9,547 bases of DNA, taken from positions 1 through 9,547 of the forward strand of contig CALUBY010000028.1 of the NCBI GenBank assembly GCA_943914435.1. Reading direction: 5' to 3'. The notes beneath the pieces are model-generated. The model was not told where the DNA came from and did no database searches. It saw only the letters and a list, made by a program, of their open reading frames with translations. This DNA is from an uncultured bacterium (GTDB lineage Bacteria; Patescibacteriota; Minisyncoccia; Phycocordibacterales; Phycocordibacteraceae). The position numbers were made by a program, and so were the translations under genes. Below, in pieces: positions 4,123 through 9,547 of the stretch; positions within the stretch are counted from its first letter, which is position 1; every line of letters begins with the position of its first letter.

Positions 4123-6270
4123 TTACTTCCTGCTTGCGATGATGTCAGCCGCGACGTTCTGAGGCACCACCTCGTAGTGATCGAACTCCATCGTCATGGA
4201 TCCGCGACCTTCTGTCATCGAACGAAGCGTCGTCGTGTAGCCGAACATTTCTGAAAGCGGCACTTTGGCGTGTACGGCTTTGTTCATACCACGATCCTCC
4301 ATACCCTCGATAGCGCCACGCTTTCCGGATAGGTTACCGGTGATGTCACCCATGAACTGCTCAGGAATAACCACCTCAACGTTCATGATTGGCTCAAGAA
4401 TAACGGGCTTTGCCTTTTGCGCAGCCTCCTGGAAGGCCTGGCTGGCTGCGACCTTGAAGGCGATTTCAGACGAGTCCACCTCGTGGAACGAACCGTCATA
4501 GAGATCAACGGACACATCCACCATCTGGAACCCTGCAAGCACGCCACGGTTCATTGCCTCACGAATACCCTTTTCAATTGGATTGAAGTACTCGGACGGA
4601 ATGACACCTCCCTTGATGTTATTGATGAACTCGAAGTGATCCTCGCGCGTTACGTTCTTTGGAATCTTCGCTTCAGGATCGAGTGGCTCAAGGTGCTTAA
4701 CCTTAATTTTGACGTGACCATACTGTCCCTTACCTCCAGTCTGCTTGATGTACTTGTTATCGACATCCGCAGCACCCATGATGGTTTCGCGATAGGCCAC
4801 CTGTGGCTTACCGACGTTTGCTTCAACATTGAACTCGCGCTTCATGCGGTCGACGAGAATTTCAAGGTGAAGTTCACCCATACCGGCCATGATAGTCTCG
4901 GCCGTTTCTTCGTCGGTCGTAATTTTGAAGGTCGGATCCTCATCAGCAAGCTTGCGAAGAGCAAGACCCATCTTCTCCTGATCAGCCTTTGTCTTTGGCT
5001 CAATACGAAGGGACACCACTGGCTCAGGGAACTTAATCTCCTCAAGCATGATTGGATGCGCCTCGTCGCAAAGCGTGTGAGAGGTCTTCGTATCCTTAAG
5101 CCCAACGAACGATGCAATCTCTCCCGTAAACACCTGGTCGACTTCCTCACGCTTGTCGGCCTGAAGACGGACAATACGACCGACACGCTCCTTTGTGCCG
5201 GTATTCGCGTTGTAGATATAGGAACCTGCAGATACCGTTCCTGCGTATACACGGAAGAAGGTGAGCGCTCCCACAAATGGGTCAGTCTGAAGCTTGAAGG
5301 CAAGCGCGGTAAACGGTTCAGAATCAGATGGTTTGCGCTCAATTTCCTCACCGGTCTTTGGATTGGTTCCCTTTACTGGCGGGAGATCAAGAGGAGACGG
5401 GAGGTAGTCCACAACGGCGTCGAGTACGAGCTGCACACCCTTATTCTTAAGAGCGGAACCTGCATAGACTGGGAAAATCTCGTTAGCAATAACGGCCTTT
5501 CGAAGAAGCGTCTTAAGTTCCTCAAGCGGTGGCTCGTTACCCTCAAAGAAGGCGGTCATAGCCGCGTCATCCTGCTCAACAATGCGCTCTACGAATTCTG
5601 CACGGTACTTCTTTGCCTCTTCTACATACTTCTCAGGAACCTCACCTTCTATTACCTCCTCGCCCATAGGGCCTGCGAAGGTGTACGACTTCATTGAAAG
5701 GAGGTCGATGACTCCTTCAAAGTCTCCTTCAGCGCCCATAGGGATCTGCGCGCGCACGGCCTTCTTTGAAAGGCGCTCGAGAATGGTCGCGTAGGAATGC
5801 TCGAAGGACGCGCCGGTGCGGTCAAGCTTGTTGATGAAGCAGATGCGCGGTACGCCTGCTTCATCCGCGAGGCGCCAGTTTGTTTCTGACTGCGGCTCAA
5901 CACCAGCAACGCCGTCAAACACCACGACGGCTCCATCGAGCACACGCATAGAGCGCTTCACCTCTGCGGTGAAGTCGATGTGTCCCGGAGTGTCGATAAC
6001 GTTGAAGCGGAACTTCTTCGCCATGTCCTTCTTGTCCGGCTCCTGTGACTTTGTCCAGAAACACGTAATAGCGGCGGCGGTGATAGTGATACCGCGCTCG
6101 CGCTCCTGTTCCATCCAGTCGGTCGTGGTCTCACCCTCGTGCACCTCACCAATCTTGTGCTGGGAACCGGTATAGAAGAGTACGCGTTCAGACGTTGTCG
6201 TCTTACCAGCGTCTACGTGGGCAATGATGCCGAAGTTGCGCACTTTCTCGAGAGGATAATCGCGATTCAT
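4123..6270 (-). CDS. fusA: Translation elongation factor EF-G
   Basis: EF-G is the GTPase that drives tRNA-mRNA translocation and, with the recycling factor, splits the ribosome after termination. The product has 715 residues (E. coli 704) and all five domains. In the G domain: AHVDAGKT (17-24), ERGITIT switch I (58-64), DTPGHIDF (93-100), NKLD (147-150) and GSALKN. Domain II carries FRVYAGTVSAGSYIYN. Domain III carries DEDPTFKI and GMGELHLEI. Domain IV has the tip loops GGKGQYGHV and HEVDSSEIAF. Domain V has EPIMNVEVVIPEQFMGDI and GYTTTLRSMTEGRG. Substitutions such as DTPGHI for DTPGHV and NKLD for NKMD are conservative. It is transcribed alone, between the rpsG terminator and its own, which separates it from rpsG and tuf. 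Upstream of the ATG the leader is A/T-rich with no Shine-Dalgarno site. Confidence 0.99.
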   Translation of the reverse strand: MNRDYPLEKVRNFGIIAHVDAGKTTTSERVLFYTGSQHKIGEVHEGETTTDWMEQERERGITITAAAITCFWTKSQEPDKKDMAKKFRFNVIDTPGHIDFTAEVKRSMRVLDGAVVVFDGVAGVEPQSETNWRLADEAGVPRICFINKLDRTGASFEHSYATILERLSKKAVRAQIPMGAEGDFEGVIDLLSMKSYTFAGPMGEEVIEGEVPEKYVEEAKKYRAEFVERIVEQDDAAMTAFFEGNEPPLEELKTLLRKAVIANEIFPVYAGSALKNKGVQLVLDAVVDYLPSPLDLPPVKGTNPKTGEEIERKPSDSEPFTALAFKLQTDPFVGALTFFRVYAGTVSAGSYIYNANTGTKERVGRIVRLQADKREEVDQVFTGEIASFVGLKDTKTSHTLCDEAHPIMLEEIKFPEPVVSLRIEPKTKADQEKMGLALRKLADEDPTFKITTDEETAETIMAGMGELHLEILVDRMKREFNVEANVGKPQVAYRETIMGAADVDNKYIKQTGGKGQYGHVKIKVKHLEPLDPEAKIPKNVTREDHFEFINNIKGGVIPSEYFNPIEKGIREAMNRGVLAGFQMVDVSVDLYDGSFHEVDSSEIAFKVAASQAFQEAAQKAKPVILEPIMNVEVVIPEQFMGDITGNLSGKRGAIEGMEDRGMNKAVHAKVPLSEMFGYTTTLRSMTEGRGSMTMEFDHYEVVPQNVAADIIASRK

Positions 6271-6313
6271 AAGAGGTATAGATAAATAAAAGCCGCTACG
6301 GGCCGTTACCTAC

Positions 6314-6342
6314 AAGATACGTTTCTAAACCCTAAAACGCAA
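6314..6342 (-). promoter_or_regulatory. Predicted promoter of fusA
   Basis: TTGCGT (6337-6342) and TATCTT (6314-6319) are separated by 17 nt. Predicted start near 6307, leader about 36 nt. It lies in the 152-nt gap between rpsG and fusA, whose other content is the rpsG terminator. Confidence 0.45.
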
Positions 6343-6377
6343 GAAAAGAGTTTGTTCATATACGTACAGGTGTACAC

Positions 6378-6405
6378 AAAAAGAGTGCCGTTGGGCACTC
6401 TTTTT
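6378..6405 (-). terminator. Intrinsic terminator of rpsL-rpsG
   Basis: A perfect 12-bp stem (6378-6389 with 6394-6405), core GAGTGCC/GGCACTC, four-base loop, flanked by A and T runs so that the transcript ends in five U. It lies 17 nt past the rpsG stop codon and separates rpsG from fusA. Confidence 0.93.
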
Positions 6406-6422
6406 GAAAAACGATACGGGTA

Positions 6423-6887
6423 TTACCAGGCAAAGTGGGCGAATGCCTTGTTTGCGTCTGCCATGCGGTGCATGTCGTCCTTCTTCTTGATTGCAGAACC
6501 TTCGTTCTTGGCTGCCATAAGAATCTCTGACGCAAGACGCTCAGCCATTGGCTTACCCTTCTGGGCACGTGCAGCGTTGATGAGCCAGCGGTATGCGAGA
6601 GCAACACGGCGCTGCTGGGGCACTTCGCGAGGAACCTGGTAGTTGGCACCTCCGACGCGACGTGAGCGCACCTCCATAAGAGGAGCAACGTTGCGAATGG
6701 CGGTCTCAAACGTCTCGAGTGGATCCAACTCCTGGGCCTTGATGATATCAAGGGCGCCGTATACGAGCTTGCGGGCGGTGTCCTTCTTTCCGTCCCACAT
6801 AACGGTATTAATAAATCGAGAGATAGCCTCCGAGTTGTAGACTAGGTCAGGACGGCGAGGATACTTGTTCTTGAGGGGATGTCGCAT
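6423..6887 (-). CDS. rpsG: 30S ribosomal protein S7
   Basis: S7 nucleates assembly of the 30S head by binding the 3' major domain of 16S rRNA and contacts tRNA near the exit site. The 154-residue product matches the family over its length. It starts MRHPLKNKYPRRPD and has the conserved block SRRVGGANYQVPREVPQQRR (positions 75-94), WLINAARAQKGKPMAERLASE (101-121) and the end ANKAFAHFAW. It has the short C terminus, lacking the tail of the longer E. coli K-12 form. The start lies 18 nt after the rpsL stop codon, so the two are co-transcribed. No Shine-Dalgarno sequence appears in that gap. A terminator follows the stop codon. Confidence 0.98.
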   Translation of the reverse strand: MRHPLKNKYPRRPDLVYNSEAISRFINTVMWDGKKDTARKLVYGALDIIKAQELDPLETFETAIRNVAPLMEVRSRRVGGANYQVPREVPQQRRVALAYRWLINAARAQKGKPMAERLASEILMAAKNEGSAIKKKDDMHRMADANKAFAHFAW

Positions 6888-6905
6888 GATATGAGTACGT
6901 AACTA

Positions 6906-7316
6906 CTACGCCTTAGGCTTCTTAGCACCGTACTTCGAGCGACCACGGCGGCGCTTGTCGAGACCGGCGGTGTCGAGGCGTCCACGGACGATAGTGTACT
7001 GAACACCAATGTCCTTCACACGTCCACCACGAAGCATTACCACGGAGTGCTCCTGAAGGTTGTGGCCCTCTCCTGGAATGTAGGCGGTTACTTCCATCTG
7101 GTTCGTGAGCTTTACACGAGCGATTTTACGGATAGCCGAGTTAGGCTTGCGGGGAGTCTTTGTCGTCACCTTTACACATACACCACGCTTGAACGGTGCC
7201 GGATAGAATGTTGGGCGGTTCTTGAGCGTGTTGAATCCGCGACCAAGAGCCACGACTTTCGTCTTGCGGTTAGTGGTTTTGCGGGATTTCTTTGTGAGCT
7301 GGTTGATTGTCGACAT
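6906..7316 (-). CDS. rpsL: 30S ribosomal protein S12
   Basis: S12 sits at the decoding centre and affects accuracy and streptomycin response. The 136-residue product starts MSTINQLTKKSRK and contains KRGVCVKV (43-50), TPRKPNSAIRK (54-64), GEGHNLQEHSVV (82-93), RGGRVKD (96-102) and the end RSKYGAKKPKA. It has the ~13-residue N-terminal insertion (around 21-40) seen in Gram-positive S12 and absent from E. coli. Two features stand out. Residue 56 is Arg where E. coli and most bacteria have Lys (TPKKPNSA), the site of the classic K42R/K43R streptomycin-resistance change. The PGVRYH loop is one residue short: KD-I-GVQY instead of KD-LP-GVRY, so its Pro is missing. The Asp before it (102), target of RimO in E. 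coli, is kept. I chose this ATG because homology begins there; upstream in-frame codons cross the promoter and leader hairpin. Confidence 0.98.
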   Translation of the reverse strand: MSTINQLTKKSRKTTNRKTKVVALGRGFNTLKNRPTFYPAPFKRGVCVKVTTKTPRKPNSAIRKIARVKLTNQMEVTAYIPGEGHNLQEHSVVMLRGGRVKDIGVQYTIVRGRLDTAGLDKRRRGRSKYGAKKPKA

Positions 7317-7328
7317 GAGTGATGAAAA

Positions 7329-7343
7329 ACTCCCCGTGGGAGT
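7329..7343 (-). promoter_or_regulatory. Hairpin at the 5' end of the rpsL mRNA
   Basis: On the minus strand ACTCCC-ACG-GGGAGT forms a 6-bp stem with a 3-nt loop, followed by a short U run and then the ATG 12 nt later. The predicted transcript starts about one base before the stem. The 3' arm holds GGGGAG, the only Shine-Dalgarno-like sequence upstream of rpsL, 13 nt from the ATG, so folding would mask it. It looks like a terminator but is too close to the start of transcription to act as one from this promoter. Confidence 0.5.
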
Positions 7344-7350
7344 CAAAAAC

Positions 7351-7379
7351 ACTATATAAGAGAGCCTAGATAAATGCAA
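7351..7379 (-). promoter_or_regulatory. Predicted promoter of rpsL-rpsG
   Basis: TTGCAT (7374-7379) and TATAGT (7351-7356) are separated by 17 nt; the -10 box matches 5 of 6 consensus bases. Predicted start near 7344. A 6-bp inverted repeat (AGAGCC 7361-7366, GGCTCT 7385-7390) brackets the -35 box and could be an operator. Confidence 0.6.
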
Positions 7380-7438
7380 ATACGGGCTCTTCTGGCTGAA
7401 CCGGCTATCCCCATCCTTTATCATCCCCTTCTCTTTTC

Positions 7439-7468
7439 TTGAGGTTCCCACTATCTGCCTTTTAGTAT
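7439..7468 (+). promoter_or_regulatory. Predicted promoter of the hydrolase gene
   Basis: TTGAGG (7439-7444) and TAGTAT (7463-7468) are separated by 18 nt, each matching 4 of 6 consensus bases. Predicted start near 7475, about 3 nt before the ATG, so the mRNA would be almost leaderless. The rest of the 161-nt divergent gap between rpsL and this gene holds the rpsL promoter elements and a pyrimidine-rich tract on the plus strand (about 7409-7449). Confidence 0.4.
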
Positions 7469-7477
7469 CGTCCGGAC

Positions 7478-9511
7478 ATGCTACACCGGACAATCCTTCA
7501 ATCACTCCTATATATAGGTATAGTTCTTTTCCCGGGGTGGGCAGCGGCTGAGGAAGTCACCTTCTCCTCTACTCCCGACTCTGTGTCCCCTGTCCAAAGT
7601 GAAGAGGAACCTACTTTTCTCCTTCAGGAGGAAGAACTGACCGAAACGGGGCCATCAAGTGTCCTTTTTCTTCCCGGTATAAAAGGCACCCGACTCTATG
7701 ACGGAGACGGCAGAAAGCTGTGGGAACCATTTGGCGACGAAGACATAGAGAACCTTATGCTCGATGCATCCGGGAAAAGTATTCGCGCTGATATCCATAT
7801 GCGTCCACGAGATATCGTCGATACGGTAGCTCACATTACCGATATCTATGACTCCCTCATTGAGTTTATGGACGATCTTGAAGAGCGAGGAGTCATAGAC
7901 CTCTGGGTACCCTATACCTACGACTGGAGACTCTCTCTGTCAGATATTGTGAATGCGGAGCCGCAATGGGTACGTCCATGGTTACAGAGCATTGATGAAA
8001 CACCCTACATGCATCGCCTTCTTAAGGAGATGGCACTAACCTCGAAATCAGGGCGCGTCACTATAGTCGCTCACAGCAACGGCGGACTTGTTGCAAAGGA
8101 ACTCATGCGCCAGCTTGGAGAAACCGAGTCCGCACGACTTATTGATAAAGTGATTTTCATCGGCGTACCACAGTCTGGAGCACCTCACGCGCTTGGCGCT
8201 CTTTTGTACGGATACAAGGAAGGCATACCAGGAATTATTTCCACCGAAGCCGCTCGCACATTTGCCCTGAACGCTCCGATGGGATATCACCTCCTTCCGT
8301 CTGCGGCGCACTTCGCACACACCACCGACACTGATCCGGTTGTTCAGTTCAATGCCACGCGCAGCTACCGCAAAGAGCTCGACGCATACGGACTAACACT
8401 CGACTCCTTTGAAGAGCTTCGTGCATTCGCCCTCGCTGAAGAAGGAGGACGTGCCGTTCCAAACCCCAACGCCGTCGACCAGGCTGCGGTCCTGAACGAA
8501 AGACTTCTTACATACGCAAACCAAGTGCACGCGGCTATTGATTCATGGACACCTCCGAACGGAATAACCGTATATCAAATTGCAGGCTGGGGCGCACCAA
8601 CTATTTCTGGAATCACGTATTTTGAACAGTGCCTCTTTTCCCTCTGCAAAGAAAAGTATCGTCCGACGTTCACTCATGACGGGGATGGTGTAGTGCCCAT
8701 TACTAGTGCCCTCATGATGCCCGAGACAGACGCCGTCAAAAAATATTCTCTCAATCTAGAAGAGTATGGATTTAGTTTTATTGGAAAAAAGAATCATGGC
8801 AATCTATTAACTGTTTCCGAGGTGCTCGATGTTATTCAAAGCATTCTTGTTGAAGACGACACGCTTCCTGCACACCTGTACGAGGGAGAGCTTAGAAAAT
8901 CCGCTGACGCAACGATTCGATTCTTTCTTCACTCTCCTCTTACGCTCGAGATTTATGATCCGGAAAACCGAAAGACAGGTCTCAATTTGAGCGGCGTTCA
9001 AAGCGAAGAAATTCCAGGAGTTGAGTACGGACTATTTGGTGAGGTCCAATACCTCATCGCCCCTCTCGATTCCGATTATCGAATCGAGCTTCACGGATAC
9101 GAAACAGGCACGTTCACTCTTGAAGTACAAAAAGTTGAAAACGATGTCGTCACCGACCACATCACCTTTGCCGAGATCGAAACGAAGAACGGAACGCACG
9201 TGACCTTACAGGTGGAATCAATGCTCGAGACCGTTGCCGATCTTCAGGTTGACCACGATGGTGATGGCACAGTCGACGAGATGATATCAGGCACACATGG
9301 CGTTGTGCTCCCTACCGAAACTTTTGAGTCGAACCCATTACCCTCTCGTAGCCGCTCGAGCGATGGGAGTCGATCTGCGGTCACTCCCACCAGCCCAACA
9401 CTTGAAGAGCTGCAGCTCGAGTTGTACTCGTTGCTTCTCCAGTTCTTGGTACAGTGCTTAGAAAGAGAAATGCAGTCATGCTCACTACAACCCTATGAAC
9501 ATATATTTTAA
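7478..9511 (+). CDS. Secreted LCAT-like alpha/beta hydrolase (lipase/acyltransferase)
   Basis: Probably a secreted serine esterase, lipase or phospholipid acyltransferase of the lecithin:cholesterol acyltransferase (LCAT) type; the substrate is unknown. The 677-residue product begins with a signal peptide (hydrophobic 6-20, probable cleavage after WAAA at 24) and an acidic linker to ~58. The hydrolase domain (about 60-455) has the oxyanion-type loop FLPGIKGTRLYD (64-75), PYTYDWR (145-151) as in LCAT/PDAT proteins, nucleophile Ser200 in VAHSNGG, acid residue Asp401 or Asp403 in HDGDGVVP, and His440 in KKNHGN. The triad thus looks complete. Cys385 and Cys390 are close enough to pair. A beta-rich region follows (about 475-580), then DHDGDGTVDE (592-601), a Dx[DN]xDG-type calcium loop, then a Ser/Arg-rich stretch and a short Leu-rich tail with Cys660 and Cys668. 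There is no lipobox, sortase motif or clear C-terminal anchor. It is divergent from rpsL, with no Shine-Dalgarno site. Confidence 0.92.
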   Translation: MLHRTILQSLLYIGIVLFPGWAAAEEVTFSSTPDSVSPVQSEEEPTFLLQEEELTETGPSSVLFLPGIKGTRLYDGDGRKLWEPFGDEDIENLMLDASGKSIRADIHMRPRDIVDTVAHITDIYDSLIEFMDDLEERGVIDLWVPYTYDWRLSLSDIVNAEPQWVRPWLQSIDETPYMHRLLKEMALTSKSGRVTIVAHSNGGLVAKELMRQLGETESARLIDKVIFIGVPQSGAPHALGALLYGYKEGIPGIISTEAARTFALNAPMGYHLLPSAAHFAHTTDTDPVVQFNATRSYRKELDAYGLTLDSFEELRAFALAEEGGRAVPNPNAVDQAAVLNERLLTYANQVHAAIDSWTPPNGITVYQIAGWGAPTISGITYFEQCLFSLCKEKYRPTFTHDGDGVVPITSALMMPETDAVKKYSLNLEEYGFSFIGKKNHGNLLTVSEVLDVIQSILVEDDTLPAHLYEGELRKSADATIRFFLHSPLTLEIYDPENRKTGLNLSGVQSEEIPGVEYGLFGEVQYLIAPLDSDYRIELHGYETGTFTLEVQKVENDVVTDHITFAEIETKNGTHVTLQVESMLETVADLQVDHDGDGTVDEMISGTHGVVLPTETFESNPLPSRSRSSDGSRSAVTPTSPTLEELQLELYSLLLQFLVQCLEREMQSCSLQPYEHIF

Positions 9512-9547
9512 GAACGGAGGGGTGCTTCTCGTTGTCGCCCTAGTTAC
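9495..9547 (+). CDS. Start of a downstream exported or membrane protein (partial)
   Basis: An ATG at 9495 in a different frame overlaps the last 17 bases of the hydrolase gene. It reads MNIYFKNGGVLLVVALV to the window edge without a stop. A short, slightly basic start followed by a hydrophobic stretch looks like a signal peptide or membrane anchor. No terminator lies between, so it would be co-transcribed and perhaps translationally coupled. GGAGG at 9515-9519 lies inside this frame and could instead serve a later start beyond the edge. Only 17 codons are visible. Confidence 0.4.
   Translation, partial: MNIYFKNGGVLLVVALV

Noticed and set aside
4417..5697. A 426-codon open frame on the plus strand opposite fusA
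   Set aside because: Same reason: antisense shadow of a certain, highly expressed gene with no recognisable domain or start signal.
6324..6338. Telomere-like CTAAACCCTAAA repeat upstream of fusA
   Set aside because: Only two imperfect units within a promoter spacer; no array, so coincidence.
7329..7343. Intrinsic terminator (attenuator) upstream of rpsL
   Set aside because: Stem and U run look right, but the predicted start is about one base before the stem, too close for termination; read-through from upstream is not expected because the neighbour is divergent.
7317..7505. N-terminal extension of rpsL to an upstream ATG at 7505
   Set aside because: The extension crosses the predicted promoter and hairpin, overlaps the start of the divergent hydrolase gene, and has no similarity to S12; homology begins at the ATG ending at 7316.
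1..9547. CRISPR arrays, insertion sequences, phage genes or integrase attachment sites
   Set aside because: No regularly spaced repeats, transposase, recombinase or phage proteins were found on either strand.

Overview
The window looks like a chromosomal segment of a Candidate Phyla Radiation (Patescibacteria, Parcubacteria-like) bacterium. The placement rests on a streptomycin-type (str) ribosomal operon in the order rpsL, rpsG, fusA, tuf, rpsJ that is cut into separate transcription units, on variant residues in EF-Tu and S12, on a bare type IV prepilin, and on small membrane-anchored exported proteins of the sort common in these reduced genomes. The phylum is an inference; no rRNA gene is present to fix it. 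The standard genetic code appears to be in use.

Layout, read on the minus strand from right to left. rpsL (6906-7316) and rpsG (6423-6887) form a two-gene operon with a promoter at 7351-7379 and a terminator at 6378-6405. fusA (4123-6270) stands alone, with its own promoter (6314-6342) and terminator (4071-4102). Three genes for surface or envelope proteins follow where tuf would be expected: a 180-residue membrane-anchored protein (3514-4056), a 217-residue membrane-anchored protein with a PsbP-like outer domain (2802-3455), and a type IV prepilin-like protein (2146-2694). The first two each end in a perfect hairpin terminator. tuf (728-1930) and rpsJ (350-706) come next, with a promoter just past the prepilin stop codon, a structured leader of about 170 nt, and a 17-bp terminator stem at 298-335. 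Beyond that lies a small unknown gene (12-245) with the only strong Shine-Dalgarno site in the window and a probable frameshift.

On the plus strand, divergent from rpsL, is one large gene (7478-9511) for a secreted lecithin:cholesterol acyltransferase-like serine hydrolase with an apparently complete Ser-Asp-His triad, a C-terminal beta-rich region and a calcium-loop-like motif. A further gene probably begins inside its last codons and runs off the right edge.

The translation genes act together: S12, S7 and S10 in the 30S subunit, EF-Tu delivering aminoacyl-tRNA and EF-G driving translocation. The surface genes share no evident pathway with them but do share promoter style. Each of the three wedged genes has a TG-S-TAN-GGT element (S is G or C) ending 6-9 nt before its ATG, which predicts leaderless or near-leaderless mRNAs. 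The hydrolase gene also has a -10 box 9 nt before its ATG. Other points worth checking are an Arg at the S12 streptomycin-resistance position together with a one-residue gap in the S12 PGVRYH loop, the tuf leader hairpins, and the near absence of Shine-Dalgarno sites in front of the translation genes.
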